64,000 bases of DNA from Cohaesibacter sp. ES.047 (GCF_900215505.1 NZ_LT907844.1:4945078-5009077), one strand, 5' to 3'. Positions 35,796-45,804 are shown, counted from the stretch's first letter. Made by a program: numbers and translations. Notes: a model not told the origin generated them from the sequence alone.

Positions 35796-36470
35796 TTATA
35801 AGGCCTGATCGGATGCGGTGAGAAAGTCACGGGTCGCACCAGCCACGGTCCAGACAGCAGCAGCCTTGGGATCGGAGCATCCGTCAAGCGCAGGTCCCAT
35901 GGATGCCTGTCCCAGAGCAATATGGCTGGCATCCGAGGTCGCAAGAAAGCGATCAAGCGCCTTGGTGAGCGCGCTCTTGTATCCCTCGACATCGCCAGAC
36001 AGAAAGATGTCCCAAACATTCGGCAACAACTCGACTTCGAGCGGCACACGATCCGCTCCCATCTCAGCGCGACAGCGCTCGAAAAGGCTGCGTGTCAGCC
36101 CGGTAGTGGTCGGGGCAGCAACCAGTATCACCAGTTTGCTCCCCTCGCCTTTTGCAAGAGCATCGCCAAGGACCGCACGAGCCAGAAGCCCATCGGTGCG
36201 CTCAACCGGCACCCCATCGGCCTTGAGCGTGTCAGCAACCGGGCTGAGGCTCGAACAGGTCAACAGCACAAGATCCACATCCTTGGCGGTTGTCGTGATC
36301 GCCGCAGAAATCGCTTCAGACAAAGGCGCGTCGATCTGGCCCTTGGCCGTCACCTCGAGGAGAAGGTCGTTGCGCACCACATGCTGTTGCGGTTCCACTC
36401 CGGCGCCCTCGAGCGCCTTGGAAAAAAGCGCGATATTGCTGTTGGCGCTGTGAAGAAAGGAAAAGGACAT
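35796..36470 (-). CDS. Asp/Glu/hydantoin racemase superfamily protein
   Basis: A 224-residue protein with the two-lobed racemase fold. LVLLTCSSLSP holds the first catalytic Cys candidate, and LGQASMGPALDGCSDPKAAA the second conserved region with its Cys. Related families include aspartate racemase, hydantoin racemase and arylmalonate decarboxylase. The pattern does not fix which. The ATG at 36470 is used, with a weak ribosome binding site. It lies downstream of the glutaredoxin-MauE gene with a 144-base gap. Confidence 0.72.
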   Translation of the reverse strand: MSFSFLHSANSNIALFSKALEGAGVEPQQHVVRNDLLLEVTAKGQIDAPLSEAISAAITTTAKDVDLVLLTCSSLSPVADTLKADGVPVERTDGLLARAVLGDALAKGEGSKLVILVAAPTTTGLTRSLFERCRAEMGADRVPLEVELLPNVWDIFLSGDVEGYKSALTKALDRFLATSDASHIALGQASMGPALDGCSDPKAAAVWTVAGATRDFLTASDQAL

Positions 36471-36614
36471 GGCCAACTCATCTGTTGCGGAGAATGGAAA
36501 TGAGAAAGCGGACAGGGAGATCCTCCGCCCGCAATGCTTATTGATATCAACTCAGCTTGTTAGCAACCCTGCCTGACACAGTCATGACAGCGCCGGGCCG
36601 ACGAGGGATCACCA

Positions 36615-37361
36615 TCAAACGATGCCAGCCACCATCAGGGCGCCCATGACCACCATCATCAGATTCTCCGTAAGAGAGATGGCTCCCAGCGGGACGTTGC
36701 TGCCACCGCCAACACAGGCGCATTTCAGTTCGCGCTTGTCAACATACACCGCCTTAATGACAGAAACAGCCCCGATCGACCCGATGATAAAGGCGATGGC
36801 TCCGAACAGGGGCATCAGGATCCCGGCGATCATGCCGATACCGGCAAGCGCCTCCGCAAATGGATAGATGTAAGCATAGCGCACCCAGCGCATCCCGGCG
36901 AGGTCATAGGTGATGAACTGGTTGGTGAAGGAAAACAGATCCCGCAGCTTGAGGATCGCCAGCATGCACATGCTCAGACCAACAAACCAGACGAGCACGG
37001 TCATGGGCACAATCGCCCCGGCCACGGCCCAACTGGCCGCAAGCGCCATCAGCAAGGTCGTCGCAAACACGGCAATGACTGGCTGATAGGTGGTGCCGGT
37101 CTGTTTACCGGTGCTCTCGTCGAAATAGTCGGCAAGCTCGTCATAGCCACCGATGCGCACGCCATCAATGAAGGTCTGGGGCGTAGTCTCCACCCCCTGC
37201 TCTTCCATGAAGGCCTCGGTTTCATCACGGCTTGTGAACTTGTGATCCTCGATGTCATAGCCCTTGCGCTTAAGCAGGTCTCGCGATTTGACACCGAAGG
37301 GACAGATATGATCATCAGAGACGATGCGGTAAAGCACAGCCTTTTTGGCATTGGAAGACAT
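36615..37361 (-). CDS. Glutaredoxin-MauE-like membrane fusion protein
   Basis: A 248-residue protein. Residues 1-85 are a glutaredoxin fold (VLYRIVSDDHICPFGVKSRDLL; TTPQTFIDGVRIGGYDEL), with CPFG at 20-23 in place of CPYC, so only one active-site Cys. Residues ~95-248 are a four-to-five-helix DoxX/MauE-type membrane domain ending with CACVGGGSNVPLGAISLTEN. MauE helps form disulfides in methylamine dehydrogenase. No such enzyme is encoded here. The fusion implies thiol chemistry coupled to the inner membrane. AAAGGAGAG precedes the start. Confidence 0.83.
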   Translation of the reverse strand: MSSNAKKAVLYRIVSDDHICPFGVKSRDLLKRKGYDIEDHKFTSRDETEAFMEEQGVETTPQTFIDGVRIGGYDELADYFDESTGKQTGTTYQPVIAVFATTLLMALAASWAVAGAIVPMTVLVWFVGLSMCMLAILKLRDLFSFTNQFITYDLAGMRWVRYAYIYPFAEALAGIGMIAGILMPLFGAIAFIIGSIGAVSVIKAVYVDKRELKCACVGGGSNVPLGAISLTENLMMVVMGALMVAGIV

Positions 37362-37437
37362 AGACACTGGTCTCTCCTTTCTCAAGGAATGAACGAGAGA
37401 CCCGGGCCAAAAGTTCCTTCAACGCAGAGCCGAACCC

Positions 37438-38361
37438 TCAGGTCATCAGGGTGCCGGACGCAACAACCAGAGCGCTGCCCCCGATGCGCTCTTCCTTGAG
37501 GCGGCCGTCCACGATGTCCATTTCCAGCTCGATAATCGACGGGCGCTCAATCTCGAAGCCCTGCTCAATGACATATTTATGGCTGCCCTGCCCGGGCTTG
37601 TCGAACTGACAGATCACACCGGCAAAGGCCGCTGCCGCAGATCCCGTCGCGGGATCCTCGATCAGCCCCATACCGGGTGCAAACATCCGGGTATGGAAGC
37701 TTGAACCATGTCGCACAGTCTCGCGCGTATAAAGATAGGCATCATTGTGCATATGACCGCCGAAGGCCGTGTTCCAGCTCGGCATCACAGGGCGCGCACG
37801 CCGCATGGCGTCGAGATTGCGGATCGGGATCATGGCAAACGGCACACCGGCAGAATAGGCGCACGGCACATGGTTTTCAAAACCGATGTCCTGAATGTGC
37901 AGCCCCAGAGCCGCTGCGATCTCATCCTTGGAGCCCAGTTGCGTTTCAACCATCTCCGCGTTCTTGGGCACATCAAACACCGCGTCGCCGACATTCCCCG
38001 GCTTCAGCTTGAGCCGCGCCTGAATGGAACCGACCTTCTCCTCCAGCATCATCACGCTGTCCATGCTCGCATCCAGATCGGGGAAGCGTTGAAGTCCCAA
38101 CAGGACAGCCGTGCCGACGGTAGGGTGACCCGCAAAGGGCAGCTCGATGGCAGGGGTGAAGATCCTCAAAGCCGCGTTGAAAGCCTTGTTTTCAGGAGGC
38201 ATCACGAAAACGGTCTCGGACAGGTTGAATTCTCTTGCGATCCTTTGCATGTCCTCGTCGGATAACCCCTCGCTATCCAGCACCACCGCCAGCGGATTGC
38301 CCGTAAAGATCTTGTCGGCAAAGACATCAAGAATGAAATAGCGGCGATCAGTTCTGGACAT
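37438..38361 (-). CDS. PhzF-family epimerase/isomerase
   Basis: A 307-residue member of the PhzF family, a duplicated diaminopimelate-epimerase fold. The catalytic Glu is Glu49 in FNLSETVFV, with GNPLAVVLD and LPFAGHPTVGTA as family motifs and DPATGSAAAAF in the second lobe. PhzF proper acts in phenazine synthesis, but there are no phenazine genes here; most homologs have unknown substrates. It lies 76 bases upstream of the glutaredoxin-MauE gene and may share its transcript. Confidence 0.9.
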   Translation of the reverse strand: MSRTDRRYFILDVFADKIFTGNPLAVVLDSEGLSDEDMQRIAREFNLSETVFVMPPENKAFNAALRIFTPAIELPFAGHPTVGTAVLLGLQRFPDLDASMDSVMMLEEKVGSIQARLKLKPGNVGDAVFDVPKNAEMVETQLGSKDEIAAALGLHIQDIGFENHVPCAYSAGVPFAMIPIRNLDAMRRARPVMPSWNTAFGGHMHNDAYLYTRETVRHGSSFHTRMFAPGMGLIEDPATGSAAAAFAGVICQFDKPGQGSHKYVIEQGFEIERPSIIELEMDIVDGRLKEERIGGSALVVASGTLMT

Positions 38362-38503
38362 GAGTTATCTTCTCCTGATGAAGAACAGAGGGAACGCAGA
38401 CGGGTCAGTATAAGGCCAACAGCATCCTGCTCCAAGACTTACGAGTGCGTGCAAAGCGCAAATGACCGTCTTAAACCCTGAAGGCTTAATGAAGTCTGAA
38501 ATG

Positions 38504-38529
38504 AAAAAACCCGACCGACAGGCCGGGTT
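38504..38529 (-). terminator. Intrinsic terminator after ilvC
   Basis: AACCCGACC (38508-38516) pairs with GGCCGGGTT (38521-38529), one pair being G-U, around a four-base loop. The A-run 38504-38509 gives the U-run on the minus strand, 30 bases past the ilvC stop. Confidence 0.92.
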
Positions 38530-38558
38530 CTCTTTTGATAAAACAGAGCACGAAGCGC

Positions 38559-39605
<1,047 letters not shown>

Positions 39606-39741
39606 TTACGAATTGTTCCCGAACAGCTTTTTAAATGGTCGAAACCGAAATATTTGTACCTGCCCTAAAGAAACCACTTCAGAAGGTCAAGTCCAAACGA
39701 TGGAACAGCGCCCCGGGTAAGGTGCGCAAAAAGTATTGGCT

Positions 39742-40485
39742 CTAGCGTTCGCCCATGGCTGCTTGAAAGCGTTCAACGCTCTTTGCAAATCCATGAATGA
39801 GAGCATCGGCAACAAAGCCATGCCCGATCGAGACTTCGCGGATGAATGGCACCTCGGCAATCAGTGCCGGCAGATTGTCCGGTGTCAGGTCATGACCGGC
39901 ATTGACCCCCAACCCGGCTTCCTTGGCTGCATGGGCTGTGGCAACCACCTCGGCGAGCCGCGTCTTCTCCAGATCAGCGTCAGAGTGGCAGGCCCCGTAA
40001 GGTCCGGTGTAGATCTCGATCCTGTCGGCTCCGACAGCAGCGGCTTTGGCTGGCTGGGCGGGATCGGGATCAACGAACAGCGACACCCGGCTGCCCGAGC
40101 GCTTGATCACCTCGATGACACCGCGCAAAAGCGCATCATTGGCTGCAAAATCCCAGCCATGATCCGAGGTGGTCTGACCGGGAAGGTCCGGCACGAACAG
40201 CACCTGATCGGGCTTGATCTCTTCGCAAAGCGCCATGAAGCGATTGTCCGGATAGCCTTCAAGGCACAATTCCTTGCCCGGATAGTCCTTGCGGAGCATA
40301 TCGACCAGATCGCGTACATCCTTGCGCCGAATGTGACGCTCGTCAGGCCGCGGATGCACGGTAATCCCCTTGGCACCCGCATCAAGCGCAATCCGGGACA
40401 TTCCCGTCACACTCGGCCATGGCAGGTCGCGCCGATTGCGCAGCGCAGCCACCGCATTCACATTCACACTCAGTCGCGTCTTCAT
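39742..40485 (-). CDS. pdxJ: Pyridoxine 5'-phosphate synthase
   Basis: A 247-residue TIM-barrel enzyme that makes pyridoxine 5'-phosphate from 3-amino-1-hydroxyacetone phosphate and deoxyxylulose 5-phosphate. The N-terminus RLSVNVNAVAALRNRR and the active-site segments ITVHPRPDERHI, SLFVDPDP and IEIYTGPYG, and GHDLTPDNLP are all typical. The ATG at 40485 is preferred over 40494, which is too close to AGGG. A 7-bp stem (40501-40507 with 40522-40528) lies just upstream in the untranslated region. Confidence 0.96.
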   Translation of the reverse strand: MKTRLSVNVNAVAALRNRRDLPWPSVTGMSRIALDAGAKGITVHPRPDERHIRRKDVRDLVDMLRKDYPGKELCLEGYPDNRFMALCEEIKPDQVLFVPDLPGQTTSDHGWDFAANDALLRGVIEVIKRSGSRVSLFVDPDPAQPAKAAAVGADRIEIYTGPYGACHSDADLEKTRLAEVVATAHAAKEAGLGVNAGHDLTPDNLPALIAEVPFIREVSIGHGFVADALIHGFAKSVERFQAAMGER

Positions 40486-40648
40486 CGCTCGCATTTCCCT
40501 TGAACCGTTCTTGTCGCAGTCCGGTTCATGATCAGACCGGCCTGCGCCAACAGCAATGCCATTCCACAGCGGCCCACTTCAACCGAAAAATGATTGAGCC
40601 CCCCCCGGAACATCGCAGGAAAGGCTCTTTTTGAGATCCTTGCGCGCC

Positions 40649-41191
40649 TCAGGTCTTATCCTGTCCGCGCTTCAGGGCGATAACCCCGGTGCGGCACACT
40701 TCGACTAGGCCAAGCGGCTGCATGATGGTGATGAACTGCTCGATCTTCTGCTGACGTCCGGTCATCTCAAAAATGAAATGCTCAGCCGTCGCATCGATCA
40801 CGGTCGCCCGGAAAGCGTCGGCAAGGCGCAGGGCCTCGACACGCTTTTCACCGGTTCCCGCCACCTTGATCAGGGCCAACTCCCGCTCCAGCGGCTTGAT
40901 CTCGCTGAGCGACAGGTCCGCCACTTCATGCACCGGAACGAGACGTCCCAGTTGCGTGCGGATCTGCTGAATGACCTGCGGCGTTGCCGTCGTCACAATG
41001 GTAATGCGCGAGATATGCTCTTCATGCGAGGTTTCTGAGACTGTCAGAGAGTCGATGTTATAGCCGCGACCGGAAAACAGACCGATAACCCGTGCTAGCA
41101 CGCCCGGCTCGTTGTCAACCAGAACCGACAGCGTATGCGTCTCTACAGCACTGGTGACTTCTTCAATGAAATAGGCAGATCCTTTTTGCAT
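40649..41191 (-). CDS. ilvH: Acetolactate synthase small (regulatory) subunit
   Basis: A 180-residue regulatory subunit. The N-terminal ACT domain (THTLSVLVDNEPGVLARVIGLFSGRGYNIDSLTV) binds valine, and the C-terminal domain (DATAEHFIFEMTGRQQKIEQFI) contacts the large subunit. The start at 41191 has AAGGAA upstream; homologs begin at this point. It lies 48 bases after ilvB, so the two form an operon controlled by the ilv leader. Confidence 0.96.
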   Translation of the reverse strand: MQKGSAYFIEEVTSAVETHTLSVLVDNEPGVLARVIGLFSGRGYNIDSLTVSETSHEEHISRITIVTTATPQVIQQIRTQLGRLVPVHEVADLSLSEIKPLERELALIKVAGTGEKRVEALRLADAFRATVIDATAEHFIFEMTGRQQKIEQFITIMQPLGLVEVCRTGVIALKRGQDKT

Positions 41192-41239
41192 CTTGCCGTT
41201 CCTTCTTGTCATTTGGGTTTGGAACACGCGGGTGGAAAA

Positions 41240-43009
41240 TCAAACCAGCTTCTTGCCGGCTTCTCCGATCGCGGTCGCAATTTTTTCCTCGTCCTCGGCC
41301 TCTTCCGAGAGCAGCATGTCATTGTGTGCCCGGCCCGACGGGATCATCGGGAAGCAGTTGGCCAGCTTGGCAACACGGCAATCAAAGATCACCGGACCGT
41401 CGTAGGCCAGCATTTCGTCAATTGCATCGTCCAGATCAGCCGGCTTGTTGCAGTAAATCCCCTTGGCCCCATAGGCCTCGGCCAGTTTGACAAAATCGGG
41501 CATTGCTTCGACATACGAGTTCGACAGGCGGTTGCCATGCAGCAACTGCTGCCACTGGCGCACCATGCCAAGATATTCGTTGTTCAGGATCATCACCTTG
41601 ATGGGCAGATTGTGCTGGATCGCCGTCGCCATCTCCTGAATGTTCATCTGTACAGAACCATCCCCGGCGATATCGACAACGATGCTATCCGGGTGCGCGA
41701 CCTGTGCCCCAAGGGCTGCAGGCAGGCCATACCCCATAGTGCCCAGTCCCCCCGATGTCATCCAGCGGTTGGGCTCGTCAAAGCCCAGATACTGCGCCGC
41801 CCACATCTGGTGCTGACCAACTTCGGTCGTGATGTAGAAGTCCTTGCCCTTCAGCTTTTCATTGAGGCGCTCGAGGGCATATTGCGGCATGATCACATCG
41901 TCATTGGGACGATAGGCAAGACAGTTGCGCTTGCGCCAGATCTTGATCTGCTCCCACCAGGTAGCAATTGCCTGTTTGTCAGCCTGCTGAGTGCTGGCAC
42001 GCCAGATCCGAACCATGTCTTCAAGGACATGCCCGACATCGCCGACAATCCCGAGATCGACCCGAACGATCTTGTTGATCGAGGAGGCATCGATATCGAT
42101 ATGGACCTTTTTCGAATTGGGCGAGAAGGCATCAAGCCGACCGGTGATGCGGTCATCGAACCGCGCGCCGATGCAGATCATGAGATCGCATTCATGCATC
42201 GCCATGTTCGCCTCGTAGGTGCCGTGCATCCCCAGCATCCCAAGCCATTCCTTGCCCGATGCAGGATAGGCTCCCAACCCCATCAGGGTCGAGGTGATGG
42301 GATAGCCGGTCAGGGCGATCAGCTCGCGCAACATCTGACAGGCTTCCGGGCCGGAGTTGATGACCCCGCCACCCGTATAAAAAACGGGCCGCTTGGCATT
42401 GACCAGCATGTCGACAACCTGACGAATGGAGTCGAGATCGCCCTTGACCTGCGGATGATAGGACTTGTGGGTGACATTTGAAGGCCCGTGATAGATGCCC
42501 TCGGCGAACTGCACATCCTTGGGAATATCGACAACAACCGGTCCCGGACGTCCCGAACGGGCGACATAGAAGGCTTCATGCAGAACGCGCGGCAGATCAT
42601 CGACCGAGCGAACGAGATAATTGTGCTTCGTGCACGGGCGGGTGATGCCAGACGTGTCACACTCCTGAAAGGCGTCCGAGCCGATCAACGGTGTGGGCAC
42701 CTGACCGCAAATGCAGACCAGCGGAATGGAATCCAGAAGCGCATCGGTCAGGGCGGTCACGGCATTGGTGGCCCCCGGGCCCGAAGTCACCAGAAGCACA
42801 CCGACCTTGCCGGTCGAGCGGGCATAGCCCTCTGCCGCATGGCCTGCTCCCTGTTCGTGGCGCACAAGAATATGCTTAACGTCTTCCTGTTGGAAAATCT
42901 CGTCATAGATCGGGAGGACAGCGCCTCCAGGATAGCCAAAAATATGGTCAACACCCTGATCTTTCAGAGCCTGAATAACCATTTCAGCGCCTGTCATCTG
43001 CCGGGTCAT
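41240..43009 (-). CDS. ilvB: Acetolactate synthase large subunit
   Basis: A 589-residue thiamine-diphosphate enzyme making acetolactate and acetohydroxybutyrate. Domain order is alpha (GAEMVIQALKDQGVDHIFGYPGGAVLPIYD, with the catalytic Glu in LVRHEQGAGHAAEGYAR), beta (FAD-binding) and gamma, with the TPP motif GDGSVQMNIQE and NNEYLGMV. The start at 43009 has AAGGA eight bases upstream and the standard TGAEM N-terminus. Upstream in-frame sequence belongs to the leader region. A leader peptide and terminator precede it, so it is likely attenuated by Val/Ile/Leu levels. Confidence 0.97.
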   Translation of the reverse strand: MTRQMTGAEMVIQALKDQGVDHIFGYPGGAVLPIYDEIFQQEDVKHILVRHEQGAGHAAEGYARSTGKVGVLLVTSGPGATNAVTALTDALLDSIPLVCICGQVPTPLIGSDAFQECDTSGITRPCTKHNYLVRSVDDLPRVLHEAFYVARSGRPGPVVVDIPKDVQFAEGIYHGPSNVTHKSYHPQVKGDLDSIRQVVDMLVNAKRPVFYTGGGVINSGPEACQMLRELIALTGYPITSTLMGLGAYPASGKEWLGMLGMHGTYEANMAMHECDLMICIGARFDDRITGRLDAFSPNSKKVHIDIDASSINKIVRVDLGIVGDVGHVLEDMVRIWRASTQQADKQAIATWWEQIKIWRKRNCLAYRPNDDVIMPQYALERLNEKLKGKDFYITTEVGQHQMWAAQYLGFDEPNRWMTSGGLGTMGYGLPAALGAQVAHPDSIVVDIAGDGSVQMNIQEMATAIQHNLPIKVMILNNEYLGMVRQWQQLLHGNRLSNSYVEAMPDFVKLAEAYGAKGIYCNKPADLDDAIDEMLAYDGPVIFDCRVAKLANCFPMIPSGRAHNDMLLSEEAEDEEKIATAIGEAGKKLV

Positions 43010-43092
43010 GTTTCCATTCCTTAAACTGAACTTTGGTCCTGTTAAACGAACCTTTTGATGTTGTAGCCTGTGATTTTGCTTGTTGCAGCAAT

Positions 43093-43116
43093 AAAAAAGG
43101 GCCCTCAGAAGGACCC
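43093..43116 (-). terminator. Attenuator terminator upstream of ilvB
   Basis: On the minus strand GGGTCC (43116-43111) pairs with GGGCCC (43104-43099), one pair being U-G, around a six-base loop, followed by six U (A-run 43093-43098). It lies between the leader ORF and ilvB, 84 bases before the ilvB start, where only an attenuator makes sense. Confidence 0.87.
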
Positions 43117-43144
43117 GGATGCGCACCGCCGTTTGCGAAGGTTC

Positions 43145-43207
43145 TTAAACCATCACAGCAGTACGCTTACCCACTAGCACCACAATATTGTTTCGCAAAA
43201 TCAACAT
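43145..43207 (-). CDS. ilvB leader peptide (20 residues, rich in Ile/Val/Leu)
   Basis: An ATG at 43207 with GGAA six bases upstream opens a 20-codon frame ending TAA at 43145. The peptide starts Met-Leu-Ile-Leu and contains Ile-Val-Val-Leu-Val and a final Ala-Val-Met-Val, so 10 of 20 residues are branched-chain. A strong terminator follows 29 bases later. This is the classical layout for attenuation by charged tRNA supply, known for ilv operons in proteobacteria. Confidence 0.82.
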   Translation of the reverse strand: MLILRNNIVVLVGKRTAVMV

Positions 43208-43358
43208 AGCTTTTCCGTTCGTTTCGCGTGGAAAGTTAGTCGCTCCCTTTTGGCAGGTCAAGCGGATATGAACAGCTTTCTTTACCCCGCACGCAACTTT
43301 TTTCCGCATTTACCCTTCAATATTTCCATTTCTATCAAAATTTAGGCAAACGCATGGC

Positions 43359-44327
43359 TCAAACGGGGGTCCAGCTGTCCCCGATCAGGCTCTTGAATCC
43401 ACTCACCGCATCCTCTCCGCTCTCGAACTGGGCCCAGTGCCCCATCTGATTGCGGATCCATGTCATCTGCCGCTTGGCATAACGGCGGGTATCACGCTTG
43501 CACAGGCGGATGGCCTCGTCAAACGCCATTTCGCCGCGGTCATAGGCGGCAAGATAGGCAACGCCGATGGCCTTCATGGCTGGCAGGTCCGGGGATAGCC
43601 CCATCGCGGCAAGATGCGCTGCCTCCTTGACACCCCCCAGCTCGACCATCTGATCAAAACGCATCTCGATCTTTTCATAGACAAGCTCGCGTGGTGGGCA
43701 GAGCGCCAGTTTGACAGCCCCGTCTGTGACAGCCGGATCGTGCCGCAGGTCGTTGCTCGCCTGCCATTCCAGAAGCGATTTACCCGTCGCGTCCAGTACC
43801 TCAAGCGCCCGAAGGATTCTCTGCCCGTCTGCAGGTTCGAGCTGATGCGCCATCTGAGGGTCACGGCAGGCAAGGATCGTGTGCAGGGCCTCTGGTTCTC
43901 CTAGGCGTTCAAGCTCCCCCTGCCAATAGGCCTTCAAATCATCAGGCACATCGGGCAGTGCATTGAGCCCCTCTGTCAGTGCCTTGAAATAGAGTCCGGT
44001 CCCGCCAACGAGGATCGGACATTGCCCTTTGGCGCGCACCTTTGCGATTGCTTCGACTGCATCATCGAGCCAGTGGCCCACCGAATAGCGCTCCGAAGGA
44101 CTGACATAGCCATAAAGAAGGTGTTCAACCGAGCCCATTTCCTCCGGCGTCGGACGCGCAGACAGGATGGACATCTGATCATAAATCTGCATGGAATCAG
44201 CGTTGATAACGACACCATCCACCATTTCGGCCAAGCGGACAGCAAGAGAAGACTTGCCGCTGGCCGTTGGCCCGGCTATCAACACCGCTGTCGGTGCGCA
44301 AAAGGTTTCTGTACCGTCCATGCTCAT
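43359..44327 (-). CDS. miaA: tRNA dimethylallyltransferase
   Basis: A 322-residue enzyme that adds the dimethylallyl group to A37 of tRNAs reading UNN codons. The P-loop GPTASGKS is at residues 19-26. DSMQIYDQMSILSARPTPEE, GGTGLYFKALTEG and RRYAKRQMTWIRNQ are family motifs. Two ATG codons, 44327 and 44321, are both possible starts. It is divergent from serB, a common pairing in this order. No hfq follows. Confidence 0.96.
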   Translation of the reverse strand: MSMDGTETFCAPTAVLIAGPTASGKSSLAVRLAEMVDGVVINADSMQIYDQMSILSARPTPEEMGSVEHLLYGYVSPSERYSVGHWLDDAVEAIAKVRAKGQCPILVGGTGLYFKALTEGLNALPDVPDDLKAYWQGELERLGEPEALHTILACRDPQMAHQLEPADGQRILRALEVLDATGKSLLEWQASNDLRHDPAVTDGAVKLALCPPRELVYEKIEMRFDQMVELGGVKEAAHLAAMGLSPDLPAMKAIGVAYLAAYDRGEMAFDEAIRLCKRDTRRYAKRQMTWIRNQMGHWAQFESGEDAVSGFKSLIGDSWTPV

Positions 44328-44371
44328 TCATCCATTGCCGCCCTGGGCGGCCCCAATCAAGCGGGGTTTCC

Positions 44372-45265
44372 ATGTCCGTCACTTTGACACTCATCAGCGC
44401 GCCTGCCAAGCCGGCCGTTAGCGTCGAACTCGTGGCTGATGTCCGCTCTCGCCTCAAGCTCGATACAGACATTGTCTGGCTGATGGAAGGGGTCGCCTGT
44501 GATTTTGTTTTCTCAGATGCGATTGATGAAGACGCGATCAGGCAGGACATCGCTCCCGCTCTGGAAAGCCGGGCGGTGGATGTTGTGCTTCAGCCCTCGG
44601 AAGGGCGCCGCAAGCAGCTGCTGATGGCGGACATGGATTCCACCATGATCCAGCAGGAATGCATCGACGAGCTCGCCGATGAAGTCGGCCTGAAAGGGCG
44701 GGTCTCGGACATCACCGCCCGTGCCATGCGCGGCGAAATCGACTTCGAGCCAGCGCTGAAGGAACGTGTGGGCCTGCTAAGGGGTCTTGACCTTTCCATC
44801 GTCGACAAGCTGTTTGCCGAGCGCATCACCTTTACGCCCGGCGGCAAGGCACTCGTCCAGACCATGAAGGCAAACGGGGCCTATTGCGCTCTGGTCTCTG
44901 GCGGCTTCACCCATTTCACCGCCCGCGTCCGGGCCGATCTGGGCTTTGACGAGGATCGCGCCAACCTGCTCATCGAAGAAAACGGCAAGCTGACCGGCGA
45001 GGTTGGCCTGCCGATCCTTGGCAAGGATGCCAAGCGGTCCCGTCTGCATGAATTGGTCAAGGAATTGAAGCTCGACTTTTCACAGACCATAGCGGTCGGT
45101 GACGGGGCCAACGATCTTGCCATGATCATGGATGCCGGGGCGGGCGTTGCCCTTCATGCCAAACCAGCCGTGGCCGCTCAGGCGCAGCATGTCATCAACC
45201 ACGGCGACCTCACCGCGCTCCTGTTCCTTCAGGGCTACAAGGCAGAAGACTTCATTCTGGGCTAG
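44372..45265 (+). CDS. serB: Phosphoserine phosphatase
   Basis: A 297-residue HAD-superfamily phosphatase, the last step of serine synthesis. An N-terminal ~75-residue region resembles a degenerate ACT-like domain, and the catalytic core starts with LLMADMDSTMI (nucleophile Asp87, general acid Asp89). LVSGGFTHF and the metal-binding GDGANDLAMI follow. The start at 44372 gives the standard length and has GGGG upstream. It converges with the Lrp-like gene, 13 bases apart. Confidence 0.96.
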   Translation: MSVTLTLISAPAKPAVSVELVADVRSRLKLDTDIVWLMEGVACDFVFSDAIDEDAIRQDIAPALESRAVDVVLQPSEGRRKQLLMADMDSTMIQQECIDELADEVGLKGRVSDITARAMRGEIDFEPALKERVGLLRGLDLSIVDKLFAERITFTPGGKALVQTMKANGAYCALVSGGFTHFTARVRADLGFDEDRANLLIEENGKLTGEVGLPILGKDAKRSRLHELVKELKLDFSQTIAVGDGANDLAMIMDAGAGVALHAKPAVAAQAQHVINHGDLTALLFLQGYKAEDFILG

Positions 45266-45278
45266 ACACGCATATTCT

Positions 45279-45722
45279 TTAGGCACGCATATCTTTGGGC
45301 GACGACAGGATCGCGTAGGTCGTCAGCGTCGAGACCTGCGGCAGGGAGCCCAGAATCTCGGTGTGGAAATGCTTGTAGGCGGCAAGGTCGGGCACTTCGA
45401 CCCTGAGGATATATTCGATCGTTCCCGTCACATTATGGCATTCGACAACCGCGCTTGAGGCGGAGATCGAACGTTCGAAACTCTGCTGCGCCGCTTTCGA
45501 GTGATCATTGAGACCAACCCCGATCATGGCCGTGAAGGCGTTGCCGATCTTTTGAGGATTGATAACGGCGCGGTATCCGGCAATCACGCCCGTGCGCTCC
45601 AACTCCTGCACCCGCCGCATGGTAGCAGAAGGAGACAGGCCAACCCGTTTGCCAAGCTCGGTATGGGTGATCCGCCCATCCGCTCGCAATTCATGCAAAA
45701 TTTTGTCGTCAAATTGATCCAT
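45279..45722 (-). CDS. Lrp/AsnC-family transcriptional regulator
   Basis: A 147-residue regulator. The N-terminal winged helix-turn-helix (LDDKILHELRADGRITHTELGKRVGLSPSATMRRVQELE type) is followed by the RAM ligand-binding domain (GIGLNDHSK, VVECHNVTGTIEYILRVEVPDLAAY). The start at 45722 is chosen because MDQFDDKIL is the usual N-terminus. It is divergent from a LysE-family exporter 82 bases away, a typical pairing in which the regulator senses the amino acid to be exported. Confidence 0.92.
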   Translation of the reverse strand: MDQFDDKILHELRADGRITHTELGKRVGLSPSATMRRVQELERTGVIAGYRAVINPQKIGNAFTAMIGVGLNDHSKAAQQSFERSISASSAVVECHNVTGTIEYILRVEVPDLAAYKHFHTEILGSLPQVSTLTTYAILSSPKDMRA

Positions 45723-45763
45723 GACGACGATTATATGCAAAATATGCTGGTGTTCCAATGAAT

Positions 45764-45773
45764 TTTGCGCAAA
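45764..45773. promoter_or_regulatory. Candidate Lrp-family operator
   Basis: TTTGCGCAAA is a perfect 10-bp palindrome in the 82-base region between the divergent Lrp-like and LysE-like genes. Lrp/AsnC proteins bind AT-flanked palindromes of about this size. An ATGCAAAATATGC stretch at 45735-45747 could be a second site. Confidence 0.4.
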
Positions 45774-45804
45774 TCAGGCTCCATATTGCAGGTATTATGC
45801 GTGC

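Noticed and set aside
41135-42481. 448-codon open frame antisense to ilvH and ilvB
   Set aside because: It crosses two confirmed genes and their 48-base gap; no functional signature.
45264-45292. Direct repeat CACGCATAT between serB and the Lrp-like gene
   Set aside because: Only about 9 exact bases, partly within the coding end of the regulator; likely chance.
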